DNA from: Bacillota bacterium
GTDB lineage: Bacteria; Bacillota; UBA4882; UBA8346
Length of the DNA: 54,135 nt
Assembly: GCA_029553165.1 (NCBI GenBank)
Contig: JAKPCT010000285.1
Coordinates: 1-54,135, forward strand
Reading direction: 5' to 3'
In this document: piece after piece, positions 25,490 to 34,870 of the stretch
How the letters are laid out: each line of letters begins with the position of its first letter
Numbering within the stretch: position 1 is the first letter of the stretch
Made by a program: the position numbers and the translations under genes
Notes under the pieces: model-generated
Told to the model about the DNA's origin: nothing
Seen by the model: only the letters and a program-made list of their open reading frames with translations
The model's database searches: none

Positions 25490-26602
25490 ATGGACTCGAA
25501 CAAAATTATCCACTTTGTCTGGGGTGGCAATACTGGTTCCACCAAGTTAGTTTTAGATCTGGTAGCTACTCAGAATCAAAATGGTAATTTCAATGTTTTA
25601 TTGGTTTTAAGAGGCAACCCGGCAAATAATCAGCCTCTCGTAGATGAATTAAAATCAAGAGGAATTCGATTTCAATTCGTTCCCAAAAAACCAAAGTATT
25701 CAATGATCTTTAAATTGATTAAAATCATTAAAGAATTTAAGCCTGAGATCGTCGTTGCCCATGGTTATCGGGAACATATTTATGGAAGAATCGCTGCAAT
25801 TATCGCTAAAACTCCTTTAATCTTCCAAGTTGAACACAATACTGATAAATATACTTTCAAACTCTACTTAATGTCGCGACTTTTAACTCGATTTACCGAC
25901 AAAATAATCTGTGTTTCAACTGCAGTAAAAGAACATTTAATAAAAGAAGGTTTTGACAGCAATAAATTGGTGGTAATCCATAATGGTATTGATCTGAAAA
26001 AATATTTACCAGACAATGATAATAACTACTCCCAAAGAAAACGGGAAATTATCATGGTCGCCCGGTTTGCTCCACAAAAGGACCATTATGCGCTGATTCA
26101 GGCCGCCAAAATTCTGAAAGAACAAAATCAACCAATCGCAATTAATTTTGTCGGAGATGGTGAAACTAAAGAAAGGTATCAGACTCTATGTAAGGAATTA
26201 CAGCTGGAAGATTATGTCCGCTTTTGGGGTCAACGGACTGATGTACCTAACCTTTTGGCTCAACATCAAATTTTTGCGTTAATCACCCATTACGAGGGAT
26301 TTGGTCTGGTGGTAGCCGAAGCAATGGCCGCCGGATGCCTGGTAATTGCCAGTAATGTTCCTGCCATCGCTGAACTAATCAAGGATCGCGAAACAGGTTT
26401 CCTGGTTCAACCCTCTGATGCGAATGGATTGGCCAACATTATTGCGGAAATCATTAATAATCAGGATTTAGCCCAAAAAATTGCACTCCAGGGGCAAAAA
26501 TTTGCGTTAGCTAATTTTGGACTTCCAACGATGGTTGAAAAATATGAAAAACTCTTCATCGAAGAATATAATGCCAAAATTAATACTGCTAATAAACTTT
26601 AG
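25490..26602 (+). CDS. Glycosyltransferase family 4
   Basis: 370 aa GT-B enzyme. N-terminal FVWGGNTGSTKLVLDL, then VHNGIDLKKY-type acceptor motif, and the donor-binding E-x7-E in HYEGFGLVVAEAMAAG. It likely adds a sugar to LPS core or O-chain; donor and acceptor cannot be deduced. ATG 25490 lies 6 bases after GGAG. It is the penultimate gene of the plus-strand island. Confidence 0.85.
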   Translation: MDSNKIIHFVWGGNTGSTKLVLDLVATQNQNGNFNVLLVLRGNPANNQPLVDELKSRGIRFQFVPKKPKYSMIFKLIKIIKEFKPEIVVAHGYREHIYGRIAAIIAKTPLIFQVEHNTDKYTFKLYLMSRLLTRFTDKIICVSTAVKEHLIKEGFDSNKLVVIHNGIDLKKYLPDNDNNYSQRKREIIMVARFAPQKDHYALIQAAKILKEQNQPIAINFVGDGETKERYQTLCKELQLEDYVRFWGQRTDVPNLLAQHQIFALITHYEGFGLVVAEAMAAGCLVIASNVPAIAELIKDRETGFLVQPSDANGLANIIAEIINNQDLAQKIALQGQKFALANFGLPTMVEKYEKLFIEEYNAKINTANKL

Positions 26603-26649
26603 CATTCACCAACCACACTAAGAAATATGATCTTTTTTGAGGAGAATTA

Positions 26650-27627
26650 ATGATGAACCAACCGTTAGTCAGCGCTGTTGTGCCAACTTATAACGCTTCC
26701 AAGACGATCAAATATGTATTGGATTCGATAATTAACCAAACCTATAAAAATATTGAGATCATCGTTGTTGACGATGGATCGAGTGACGGGACCCCGGAAT
26801 TGGTTACCCAATACCCGCAAGTGAAACTGATCACCCAAAAAAATCAAGGCGCAAGTATGGCGCGTAACCGTGGTGTTGCCGAAGCTACAGGTGAATATAT
26901 TGCGTTTCTTGATTCTGATGACTTATGGCATCCTCAAAAGATTGAACTCCAACTGCAAGTTGCCGGAGAGTTTCCCAATTTCGGCATAATCGGTACCGAT
27001 ATCAATAAAATTAAAAAAATCCCTTCAAATAAGTATAAACCCTCTTTTGAAGAACGGTTTACCAGTCTGCCCCAACTTCAAGAGATTGATTTTTATCAAT
27101 ATATGGTCCGAACACAAGTATTGCCGTCAGCAGTACTGATCCGCAAAGCGGTATTCGAAGCAGCCGGCGGATTTGATCCCAAATGGATCTCCGGACAGGA
27201 CCGTGAACTGTGGCTTAGAATCTCCTATAATTATCCAACTTACAAAATTCCAATCACTTTAGTCCAGTATTATGTTGGTGGCGGCGGTAACAATCATCTC
27301 TCCGCCAGACGCAAACTAAGCGGCATGGTAAACTCGGTTTTAATGATTGAACAATGGCTTCCCTCAAGACCAGGCACTCTGGATGTTGACCGGAAACTGG
27401 ACGCGGAAAAGTTTAATGCCATCTACTATCAGCGGGTTTATAAAAAAGCCAAAGATATGCTTCGTTATGGTGACGATCAACTATTCGAACTCTACTTCAA
27501 CCATTTTGCTTACGTCTTCGGAGACAAAGCGCCACAAATTAAAGCAAAACTGCAACGTTCCAAATTTATGTACTTTTTCAACCGCAAACTGACGGTTACT
27601 GAAGATGTCGTCAAAAACTTACAATAA
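26650..27627 (+). CDS. Glycosyltransferase family 2
   Basis: 325 aa GT-A enzyme. SAVVPTYNASKTIKYVLDSI is the usual start, with VVDDGSSDGTPEL and FLDSDDLW (DXD metal site). GAQ- and SGQDRELWLR-like blocks follow. It lacks membrane helices and probably extends a surface glycan. ATG 26650 or 26653 follows GAGGAG. Its last 9 bases overlap the end of the convergent waaA gene. Confidence 0.87.
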   Translation: MMNQPLVSAVVPTYNASKTIKYVLDSIINQTYKNIEIIVVDDGSSDGTPELVTQYPQVKLITQKNQGASMARNRGVAEATGEYIAFLDSDDLWHPQKIELQLQVAGEFPNFGIIGTDINKIKKIPSNKYKPSFEERFTSLPQLQEIDFYQYMVRTQVLPSAVLIRKAVFEAAGGFDPKWISGQDRELWLRISYNYPTYKIPITLVQYYVGGGGNNHLSARRKLSGMVNSVLMIEQWLPSRPGTLDVDRKLDAEKFNAIYYQRVYKKAKDMLRYGDDQLFELYFNHFAYVFGDKAPQIKAKLQRSKFMYFFNRKLTVTEDVVKNLQ

Positions 27628-28893
27628 ATTAACGATCTCTCTGAGCGTTTCTTTGATTAAACCCCGGTTGTCATTTAGCAATCTGGTTGTCTTTTCCCTG
27701 GTCACCTGATAAAATTGCTCATCAGTCATTAACTTTTGCCACTGCTGGAATAAGTCATTACTGTCAGCTACTTTAAATCCGACCTCATAATTAGCAACTA
27801 ACTGCTCAATATCTTGAAAGTTCTGCAGGTACGGCCCGTAAAGGACCGGGCTTCCCTGAGCAATTGGCTCCAGGAGATTATGGCCGCCAATATTGACCAA
27901 ACTACCACCGATAAAAGAACAATAAGCCAGCGAATATAACTTTGATAACTCTCCCATGGTGTCTAAAATAATAATTTTAAAATCATCCGACACATTAACC
28001 GTAATCCTGGAGCGGAGTTGATAAGCAATCTTCTGTTGTTTCAAATAAGTTTCAAGTTGTCCTAAACGTTCCAGATGGCGTGGCGCAATAATCAGTTTGC
28101 TATCGGGAAAATTGCGATTTAACCGTAAAAAGGCTTCAATAATTACCGGCTCTTCACCTTCATGAGTACTACCGGCAATAATAATTTTCTGATCTTGCAA
28201 CTTTAAGCCAGCTCTTAGCTGTTCCCGCTCGTCTTCCGTAACCTCCGGAAACCGTTGATCAAACTTCAAATTACCACCGATTTTTACTTTTTGTTGTCCG
28301 GCACCCAACTCCAGCAAGCGTTTCCGATCACTTTCGGTCTGCATCAAAAAGAGATCAACATTGTTAATGCCGGCTTTAATAAAAAACTTCATTCGTTGAT
28401 AACGTTTCCAAGTACGGTTGCTTACTTTTCCATTAACCATAATAACACTGGCTGCTGACTGCTTCATCCGGTGCAACAGGTTGGGCCAGAAGTCACTTTC
28501 GATAATAATTAACAACTTTGGCGGAAAAGCGTTTACCAACCTTCTAATTATCAAAGCGATATCCCAAGGCAAATAGATAACTTTCGCTTTGGCGCCGATC
28601 TTATTTTGGGCCATCGTCAACCCTGAATAAGTTGTGGTATAGATCAACCATTTTAACTCCGGTTGCTCTTTGGTAAGCTCAGCAATGATGGTGTTTGCCA
28701 ATAATACTTCACCTGCTGAAGCAGCCTGAAGCCAAATATATTGACCTTTTTCTTCCTTTAAACGTAATAATTCTAAGAGTATTTTAAATGGTGAAGTTCT
28801 CTGTTTGAGATAACTCTTTAGAAAAGTGGTTAATAAAAACAGTGGCAATAATAAGTAAGAAATTAGATTATATAATATTAGATTGAGCTTCAT
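27619..28893 (-). CDS. waaA: 3-deoxy-D-manno-octulosonic acid (Kdo) transferase
   Basis: 424 aa GT30. One N-terminal membrane helix, then [18 protein letters not shown] (the catalytic Glu region) and [10 protein letters not shown], with [19 protein letters not shown] near the end, all hallmarks of WaaA/KdtA. It attaches Kdo to lipid IVA, and its presence is strong evidence for LPS. I use ATG 28893 (GGAGTAG upstream), which overlaps ispF by 26 bp; a longer start at 28932 would overlap more. It ends the radA-disA-carD-yacL-ispDF row and is convergent with the glycan island. Confidence 0.93.
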   Translation of the reverse strand: MKLNLILYNLISYLLLPLFLLTTFLKSYLKQRTSPFKILLELLRLKEEKGQYIWLQAASAGEVLLANTIIAELTKEQPELKWLIYTTTYSGLTMAQNKIGAKAKVIYLPWDIALIIRRLVNAFPPKLLIIIESDFWPNLLHRMKQSAASVIMVNGKVSNRTWKRYQRMKFFIKAGINNVDLFLMQTESDRKRLLELGAGQQKVKIGGNLKFDQRFPEVTEDEREQLRAGLKLQDQKIIIAGSTHEGEEPVIIEAFLRLNRNFPDSKLIIAPRHLERLGQLETYLKQQKIAYQLRSRITVNVSDDFKIIILDTMGELSKLYSLAYCSFIGGSLVNIGGHNLLEPIAQGSPVLYGPYLQNFQDIEQLVANYEVGFKVADSNDLFQQWQKLMTDEQFYQVTREKTTRLLNDNRGLIKETLREIVNLL

Positions 28894-29392
28894 TGTTAAT
28901 GCTACTCCTAAATACATTCTGCAATAAAACAACGGCTTGAGCTGCTATTCCTTCGCTCCTACCGGTAAAACCCAGTCCTTCGGTTGTTGTTGCCTTTATA
29001 TTAATTTGCTCCACCGAAATTGTTGCTACTGCCGCAATCTTCTGACGCATCTGCGGGATAAAGTTGGCCATCTTGGGCTTTTGCGCAATGATCGTCGCAT
29101 CAATATTGACAATTGAATAACCCTTTGCCGCTACCAAATCCAAGACCTGTTTGAGTAAGACCAAACTGTCGGCATCCTTATATTGCTGGTTGTTGTCTGG
29201 AAAATGGCCCCCAATATCTCCGGCCCCAATCGCCCCAAGCAATGCATCCATAATCGCATGCGTTAACACATCAGCATCCGAGTGCCCTAAAAGCCCTTTT
29301 TCATAGGGAATCTCGACACCGCCAATTATTAACTTGCGCCCCTCAACCAAACGATGGACATCATATCCTTGTCCGATCCGCATCTCATCCAT
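28868..29392 (-). CDS. ispF: 2-C-methyl-D-erythritol 2,4-cyclodiphosphate synthase
   Basis: MEP-pathway cyclase, third-last enzyme of isoprenoid precursor synthesis. [16 protein letters not shown] has the D-x-H metal ligands, and [19 protein letters not shown] is the second signature. At 174 aa it is about 15 residues longer than usual, because a C-terminal tail ([12 protein letters not shown]) runs through the start of waaA. Start at 29392 overlaps ispD by 8 bp; an ATG three codons later is the more usual family start. Confidence 0.95.
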   Translation of the reverse strand: MDEMRIGQGYDVHRLVEGRKLIIGGVEIPYEKGLLGHSDADVLTHAIMDALLGAIGAGDIGGHFPDNNQQYKDADSLVLLKQVLDLVAAKGYSIVNIDATIIAQKPKMANFIPQMRQKIAAVATISVEQINIKATTTEGLGFTGRSEGIAAQAVVLLQNVFRSSINNEAQSNII

Positions 29393-30107
29393 TCCTCCTC
29401 ATAATAGCTTCCGCAACAATCAGATCTTCCGGAGTTGTGATCTTTAAATTTTCATAAGAGCCAGGTATTATTTTAACCGGAAAACCACAATATTCGATAA
29501 TACCACAGTCATCAGAGAAGTTCCGCTCAATCCCAATAACTTTTTGATGACACTGATACAATAATTGATAGTTAAAAATTTGAGGAGTCTGGATTGCCCA
29601 CAATCTTGTCCTTTCCGGAGTATTCGTGACAAAACCTTCAGTATCAACTTCTTTGATTGTATCTTTAACGGGAATACCCAGACTAACTGCCTGATATTTC
29701 TTTCCGGCTTCAACCACTTCTTTAATTAACCGGATACTTACTAAAGCCCTGGCCGCATCATGAATTAACACCAAATTAGTATTATTACTACTCCATTCAC
29801 CATCACTTAGAGTACTCAAATATTGCAAGCCATTAAAAACTGAATTTTGGCGTTCTTTCCCCCCTTGAGTAATTAATACGTTTGCTTCAGGCATTTTCTC
29901 TGCCAAAAACTCCTTAAACTCCCGAACCTCATCTTCATTGACCACTACCACAATCGGCTCAAATAATCCGGAATCCACAAAAACCTGCAATGTATGTTCA
30001 ATGATACTCTTGCCGTTTAAGTTTAACCATACTTTATTTACGTCCGCTTTCATCCGCTTACCTACTCCGGCAGCAGGAATAATTGCCGCTATTTTGCTCG
30101 TCATCAT
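29385..30107 (-). CDS. ispD: 2-C-methyl-D-erythritol 4-phosphate cytidylyltransferase
   Basis: 240 aa. [17 protein letters not shown] is the CTP-binding loop with its conserved basic residues, and [13 protein letters not shown] and [11 protein letters not shown] are family blocks. It makes CDP-ME from MEP and CTP. ATGATG at 30107 follows GGGGGGTG. It lies after the yacL terminator, so it may have its own promoter or depend on read-through. Confidence 0.95.
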   Translation of the reverse strand: MMTSKIAAIIPAAGVGKRMKADVNKVWLNLNGKSIIEHTLQVFVDSGLFEPIVVVVNEDEVREFKEFLAEKMPEANVLITQGGKERQNSVFNGLQYLSTLSDGEWSSNNTNLVLIHDAARALVSIRLIKEVVEAGKKYQAVSLGIPVKDTIKEVDTEGFVTNTPERTRLWAIQTPQIFNYQLLYQCHQKVIGIERNFSDDCGIIEYCGFPVKIIPGSYENLKITTPEDLIVAEAIMRRNG

Positions 30108-30162
30108 CGCACCCCCCTGAATTCATTCAAGGTATTTCCAAAATATCCTTCCACAATAGTAA

Positions 30163-30189
30163 AAAAAGTGCCCTCAAGAGGCACTTTTT
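30163..30189 (-). terminator. Intrinsic terminator after yacL
   Basis: AAAAAGTGCC (30163-30172) pairs with GGCACTTTTT (30180-30189) around a 7-nt loop, with a T-tract on the minus strand. It lies 16 bp past the PIN/TRAM gene. Confidence 0.85.
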
Positions 30190-30205
30190 AATATATATTG
30201 ATCTT

Positions 30206-31252
30206 TTAGGAGGTAACTTTTGACATATAAATTTCTTTTGGTTTGGCAAAGATCATTCTTCCGGCAGAAGTTTGTAGAACACTGGTGACCAAGATCTCTA
30301 AATCTACACCAATATAACTTTTACCACCTTCAACTACAATCATCGTTCCGTCTTCTAAATACCCGATTCCTTGTCCATACTCTTTACCATCCCGCAGGAC
30401 ATGAACAACCATCTCTTCGCCTGGCAGTACCAGTGGCTTGATTGCGTTTGATAAATCATTAATGTTTAAAACTTGCACCCCATAAAGTTCGGCCACTTTA
30501 TTGAGATTATAGTCGTTGGTAATTACTTTTGCCTCCATCTCCCGGGCTAATTTTAAAATTTTGGTGTCAACCTCATAGACTTCTTCATAATCACGGTCAA
30601 ACACTTTAATTGTAATCTGACTCTCTTTCTGCATCCGGTTTAAAAGGTCCAGTCCGCGGCGCCCCCGATTACGACGGAGCGAATCGGCCGAATCAGCAAT
30701 CTTCTGCAATTCACCGATTACAAAATTGGGAACAATCAAAATCCCTTCCAAAAACCCTGTTTTGCATAGATCAGCAATCCGGCCATCAATTATGGCACTG
30801 GTATCAACAATTTTAAATTGATTCGAAGATGAACCCAATTTGTTTTTCTGATTTGGCAGCGGATTAACTAATAACCCATTAATCTCCTTACACTTTGCTG
30901 AAAAAACCACCATGGAAATCCCAATAATCGGCAGTAAAATTGCTCCAAAGAAAGAAATACTCCTTGACGGTGAATATGAATCCAACAATGGTCTGATTAT
31001 TGATGTCAAGAGCGCTCCAATTGCCAGCCCAAACAGTAATCCTAAACTTTTAAAGATCATCTCTCTACTGGGCATCCTACGAAAATAATTGGTAATCCTT
31101 CCTAGCAAACTCTTTTGAAACAGCCACCCGGTTACTAGTCCGACTATTGCTATTCCGGTCTTGAGCATAATATTATCAATTGCCGAACAAAACTCTATGA
31201 AAACTATCCCGCCTACTACTGACCAATAAATTGTATTCCAGTTCCAGCGCAT
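30206..31252 (-). CDS. PIN/TRAM-domain membrane protein (YacL family)
   Basis: 348 aa: four membrane helices (about 5-125), a PIN nuclease-like domain (KIVDTSAIIDGRIADL, then TNDYNLNKVAEL with acidic residues) and a C-terminal TRAM domain (about 280-340). It equals Bacillus YacL in the conserved disA-carD-yacL-ispD order. RNase activity has been proposed for PIN domains, but the target is unknown. ATG 31252 follows GAGGAGG at 7 bases; the longer frame to 31360 runs through the carD terminator and is rejected. Confidence 0.92.
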   Translation of the reverse strand: MRWNWNTIYWSVVGGIVFIEFCSAIDNIMLKTGIAIVGLVTGWLFQKSLLGRITNYFRRMPSREMIFKSLGLLFGLAIGALLTSIIRPLLDSYSPSRSISFFGAILLPIIGISMVVFSAKCKEINGLLVNPLPNQKNKLGSSSNQFKIVDTSAIIDGRIADLCKTGFLEGILIVPNFVIGELQKIADSADSLRRNRGRRGLDLLNRMQKESQITIKVFDRDYEEVYEVDTKILKLAREMEAKVITNDYNLNKVAELYGVQVLNINDLSNAIKPLVLPGEEMVVHVLRDGKEYGQGIGYLEDGTMIVVEGGKSYIGVDLEILVTSVLQTSAGRMIFAKPKEIYMSKVTS

Positions 31253-31332
31253 TAAAACACCTCCTCTTTTTTTGATCCAGACAATCTTAGTCTTGACATA
31301 ATTAGCCAAAAATATTCCGCATAAATAAAAAA

Positions 31333-31404
31333 CACAATTTAAGTTGTTGTTACAACTCAATTGTGCTTTTAAAAAAAAGAAAAAACCGTATCAACAAAGA
31401 TACG
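31333..31404 (-). terminator. Two tandem hairpin terminators of carD, the first overlapping its stop
   Basis: Hairpin 1: CGTATC (31387-31392) with GATACG (31399-31404), followed on the minus strand by GTTTTTTC; the carD stop (31391-31393) lies inside it. Hairpin 2: CACAATT-TA-AGTTGT (31333-31347) with ACAACT-C-AATTGTG (31352-31365), followed by TTTTTTATTT. Confidence 0.75.
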
Positions 31405-31867
31405 ATTCAAGAATTTCTAAAGCTTGATTTTCCTCGATATTTTGGGATAAAACCAGCTCACTGATCAACAATTTACGTGCATTTTCAAACATCTTCTTCT
31501 CACCGGTTGATAACCCTTTTTGGCGATTACGAACTGTTAAAGTATGAACCACTTCGACAATATCATGAATACTGCCGCTTCTAATCTTCTCCATATTATT
31601 ACGATAACGATGATTCCAATTATCGGTGACAATTACAGTGCTTGATTTCATCTCTTCCAAAACTTTTCGCAATTCCTCGCCAGCAGCCACCTGACGTAAT
31701 CCAATATTCTCCGCCTGGTCAAGAGGGACCATTGCCCGCATATCTCCCAACGGCAACTTGATAATATAATAACTGATTTTTGCCCCAGAGATCTCCCGTT
31801 CCTCAATTCCCTCTATAACTCCGGCTCCATGCATCGGATAGACAACTTTATCACCGATGTTAAACAT
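31391..31867 (-). CDS. carD: CarD/CdnL-type RNA polymerase-binding regulator
   Basis: 158 aa. FNIGDKVVYPMHGAGVIEGI is the CarD N-terminal RNAP-interacting domain; the helical C-terminus (about 70-158) is the DNA-binding part. It stabilises open complexes at promoters, including rRNA promoters, in families studied. ATG 31867 follows GGAGG; the longer frame to 31894 lacks such a site. A strong promoter lies directly upstream, so it is separately transcribed from disA. Confidence 0.92.
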   Translation of the reverse strand: MFNIGDKVVYPMHGAGVIEGIEEREISGAKISYYIIKLPLGDMRAMVPLDQAENIGLRQVAAGEELRKVLEEMKSSTVIVTDNWNHRYRNNMEKIRSGSIHDIVEVVHTLTVRNRQKGLSTGEKKMFENARKLLISELVLSQNIEENQALEILESYLC

Positions 31868-31898
31868 TTTATACCTCCGCCAGATTTTCGACATCGTC

Positions 31899-31927
31899 AG
31901 TATATCATTTTATCGGTGTAAAGTCAA
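31899..31927 (-). promoter_or_regulatory. Sigma-A promoter of carD
   Basis: On the minus strand TTGACT (31927-31922), a 17-bp spacer and TATACT (31904-31899). This is the best sigma-A promoter in the window. The leader is about 27 nt. Confidence 0.8.
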
Positions 31928-31996
31928 GTTAAATATTTTAACAGCTTTTATATTCGTTGTCAATGGTTTTTATGCATTTTTTCTTGTTAAAAATAG

Positions 31997-33070
31997 TTAA
32001 AAATGACGGTCCAGTAAAATTTGTTCCCGGAGCCGACGTAATCCTTCCTTGATGGAACGTGCCCTGACTTCTCCGATTCCTTCAACTTCATCAAGTTCTT
32101 CAGTTGAGGCATTTAAAATATTTTTTAACTCGCCAAACGTTTTAACCAGATTTTCGACAACCGGAAACGGTAATCTTGGTATCTTGCGCAGGACCCGATA
32201 ACCTTTTGAAGAAAGTGAATGATCTAAGCTGGTCCCATTCGGATAGCCTAAAGTTTTACCAATCATAATTAAGTCTAAGAGTTCATCATCGTTCCAGGTG
32301 CTTAATTCTGCCTTAATCATCTCGGAATTAATATTTTCAGAAGCCAGATAATCCCGCAGCACCATATTGGCTTCAATCTCCACATCAAAAATTAACTCTT
32401 CCAACTGCATGCTTACCAGACGTCCTTCATTGCCCAATTCACAGATATAGCGGTCAATCTCATCACCAATTCTAAGAACCATCTCCGCCCTTTGGACCAC
32501 AGTACAGACATCAGATAGAGTAACCAGATCTTCAAACTCCAGCGCCGATAAGTTGAACAACGATTGGTCCAAGACACTCTTATATTTTTGCAATGTCTGC
32601 AACGCTTGATTCGCTTTCGCTAAGATCGTCCCAATCTCACGCAACACGTATCTTTGATTACCCTTATATAAAGTAATTACATTCCGCCGTTGGGAAATGG
32701 CGATTACTAATTCACCGGTTTGAATTGCTACCCGTTGCGCAGTACGGTGGCGTGTTCCTGTTTCGGTAGTAGGAATTAAATGATGGGGTGTCAAATGAGC
32801 GTTGGCTACTAATATTTTTTTGGCATCTGAGGAGATCACGATTGCACCATCCATCTTCGCAAGCTCATAAAGTGCTGAAGGAATCAAATCACAGTTGATC
32901 TTAAAGCCACCGTCAACTAACTGCATCACCGATTCAGCATCAGAGACAACAATCAAAGCGCCTGTTTTCGCCCGTAGAATATTCTCCAATCCTTCATAAA
33001 GTACAGTACCTGGCGCTACCATCCTGATTACTTTATTAAAATCTTCCCGTTTGGGATCCTCTTGACTCAT
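31997..33070 (-). CDS. disA: DNA integrity scanning protein, diadenylate cyclase
   Basis: 357 aa. The DAC domain has DGAIVIS (about 74-80) and TGTRHRTA (105-111), the two catalytic motifs for c-di-AMP synthesis. A helical linker and a C-terminal helix-hairpin-helix region (about 300-357, with DEVEGIGEVRARSI) bind branched DNA. It reports DNA damage and delays sporulation in Bacillus. AGGAGGT precedes the ATG by 8 bases. It lies 31 bp after radA, as is typical, and the two probably share a promoter. Confidence 0.97.
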   Translation of the reverse strand: MSQEDPKREDFNKVIRMVAPGTVLYEGLENILRAKTGALIVVSDAESVMQLVDGGFKINCDLIPSALYELAKMDGAIVISSDAKKILVANAHLTPHHLIPTTETGTRHRTAQRVAIQTGELVIAISQRRNVITLYKGNQRYVLREIGTILAKANQALQTLQKYKSVLDQSLFNLSALEFEDLVTLSDVCTVVQRAEMVLRIGDEIDRYICELGNEGRLVSMQLEELIFDVEIEANMVLRDYLASENINSEMIKAELSTWNDDELLDLIMIGKTLGYPNGTSLDHSLSSKGYRVLRKIPRLPFPVVENLVKTFGELKNILNASTEELDEVEGIGEVRARSIKEGLRRLREQILLDRHF

Positions 33071-33101
33071 CCGCTAAGACCTCCTATCGTTCTCAATTTA
33101 T

Positions 33102-34493
33102 TCAACCGTTAACTTCCTGATCTTTATTAGTAATTATCGGCATTATTCCGATTAAATTTCGAATATGTTCAATACCATAAAGCGTTAAATCAATATCATT
33201 TTGAAACTTACTTAAAATTCGCTTTGAAACAACACAATCCTCAAATCCCAGCTTCTTGCCTTCAATTAACAGTCGGTTAAAATCCGGTGTCAATCTGACT
33301 TCACCCGATAACGCAATCTCCCCCAGGAAAAATACTTTCGGATTGAAAATATAGCCACGCGTTGAAGAGAGGATTGCAGCCGCTATACCCAGATCTAAAG
33401 CCGGATCATCAGATTCTATACCGCCGGCAGTGGAAACAAAGATATTTTTATTGCCCAACCTCTCGCCAACCCAACGTTGTAATACTGCTGTTACCAGGAG
33501 TAAGCGGTTGCGATCGATTCCAATAGCAATCTGACGCGGCGGTATTCCTTCCGGCGCTTCGGTTACCAAAGCTTGAATCTCGGTAAAAATCGGGCGCGAC
33601 CCCCTTGCTGTTGCCACAATCACCGAACCAGACGTTGCCTGACTGCGGTTTTCCAATAAATATTCCGAAGGATTGCCCACCTCTTCAAAACCATGATCAG
33701 TCATCTCAAACAAAGCAATTTCGTTAGTTGACCCAAAACGATTTTTTACGGCGCGTCCCACCCGCAAACTTTGGCTCCGGTTTCCTTCCAAATAAAGTAC
33801 CGTATCCACTAAATGCTCCAAGACTCTTGGTCCGGCCAATTGTGATTCTTTGGTAACTTGTCCAATTAAAATAATTGGGATATTCTGCTGCTTGGCAATC
33901 TTAATCAGAAACAAGGTACATTCTTTGATCTGCGAAGGTGACCCTGGTGTTGCCCGCAGTGAATTCATAAATACTGATTGAATTGAGTCCACAATCACTA
34001 ATTTTGGTTGCAACGAGGCAATATGTTTATCGATTAACTCCAAATTATTTTCAGCAATAACATACAATGAGTCGGAAAACTCACCGATACGGTCTGCTCT
34101 TATTTTAGTCTGTTCCGCGGACTCTTCACCACTGACATAGAGGACTGTACCGGTAGTTTTCGCAACATTACCCGCAATAATTAAACTCAAAGTACTCTTC
34201 CCAATCCCCGGATCACCTACCAATAGTAATACCGATCCGGAAACAATCCCCCCACCCAGTAAGCGGTCGAGCTCTTTACCACCTGTTGTCAAACGAAATG
34301 AATTATCAACTTTTACTTGATTTAAAATTTGGGGCAATTGGTAACTGCTTAAACTGTTCAACTCATCGGCAGTATCATTTAATATTTCTTGTAACGTCCC
34401 CCACTCATGACAAGCAGGGCATCTACCGATCCATTTCATCTCCTGATGGCCACAACTGTCACAGATATAAATATTTTTAAGCTTTTTGCTCAT
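33102..34493 (-). CDS. radA: DNA repair protein RadA/Sms
   Basis: 463 aa. N-terminal C4 zinc finger (CDSCG...GRCPAC), RecA-like ATPase with Walker A VGDPGIGKSTL, the RadA-specific KNRFG motif, and a C-terminal Lon-protease-like domain (about 285-450). It assists branch migration in recombination. ATG 34493 follows GGAGAACA; the GTG-like longer start is unnecessary. First gene of the radA-disA unit. Confidence 0.97.
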   Translation of the reverse strand: MSKKLKNIYICDSCGHQEMKWIGRCPACHEWGTLQEILNDTADELNSLSSYQLPQILNQVKVDNSFRLTTGGKELDRLLGGGIVSGSVLLLVGDPGIGKSTLSLIIAGNVAKTTGTVLYVSGEESAEQTKIRADRIGEFSDSLYVIAENNLELIDKHIASLQPKLVIVDSIQSVFMNSLRATPGSPSQIKECTLFLIKIAKQQNIPIILIGQVTKESQLAGPRVLEHLVDTVLYLEGNRSQSLRVGRAVKNRFGSTNEIALFEMTDHGFEEVGNPSEYLLENRSQATSGSVIVATARGSRPIFTEIQALVTEAPEGIPPRQIAIGIDRNRLLLVTAVLQRWVGERLGNKNIFVSTAGGIESDDPALDLGIAAAILSSTRGYIFNPKVFFLGEIALSGEVRLTPDFNRLLIEGKKLGFEDCVVSKRILSKFQNDIDLTLYGIEHIRNLIGIMPIITNKDQEVNG

Positions 34494-34526
34494 TGTTCTC
34501 CACATGATGATATTAATTGTTATATT

Positions 34527-34554
34527 TATATATTACATGTTTTTACCAAGACAA
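34527..34554 (-). promoter_or_regulatory. Possible sigma-A promoter of radA
   Basis: On the minus strand TTGTCT (34554-34549), 16 bp, TATATA (34532-34527). It lies about 35 bp upstream of the radA ATG. Confidence 0.4.
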
Positions 34555-34583
34555 GTAAAGAAAAAGATCATGATAAATGAAAA

Positions 34584-34599
34584 ATCGGCTTGCGCCGAT
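34584..34599 (-). terminator. Terminator after the 46-aa ORF
   Basis: ATCGGC (34584-34589), GCAA-type tetraloop, GCCGAT (34594-34599), then TTTTCATTT on the minus strand. It lies 12 bp past the small ORF stop, which supports that ORF being a transcribed gene. Confidence 0.75.
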
Positions 34600-34610
34600 C
34601 GGTATTTAGC

Positions 34611-34751
34611 TTAATTGACTGCCGAAAACGACAGACATACTTCCCTGCCATCTTCCCAAAGGTCACAGAGTTCACGGTGGATACAAAACAGACATGGCAA
34701 GGGATAATTAGTGGTTTCATTATTTCGTTCTACGGCTTCTTCTTCTAACAT
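34611..34751 (-). CDS. Small Cys-rich protein, 46 aa, unknown
   Basis: A 46-codon ORF with a near-perfect GGAGGAGG 8 bases before the ATG (34751) and a good terminator just past the stop. The protein is acidic at the N-terminus (MLEEEAVERN) and has four cysteines in the spacing C-x2-C-x5-C-x9-C (PCLFCIHRELC then EVCLSF), which could bind Zn or an Fe-S cluster. An inverted repeat (TCTTCTC-T-GAGAAGA) lies in the leader. I do not recognise it. It is a single gene between the small multidrug exporter and radA. Confidence 0.65.
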   Translation of the reverse strand: MLEEEAVERNNETTNYPLPCLFCIHRELCDLWEDGREVCLSFSAVN

Positions 34752-34870
34752 CTACTCAACCTCCTCCAATTCTTCTCTGAGAAGAAAGACAGAAAAAAAT
34801 GACTTCTTTATAGTATATTCATTCTTTTGCAATTCTATGAGTAGACACTAGTAAGAAACTTAATTACCAC

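Noticed and set aside
31253..31360. 36-residue N-terminal extension of the YacL protein
   Set aside because: It runs through the carD terminator hairpin, and a strong GAGGAGG directs the ATG at 31252.
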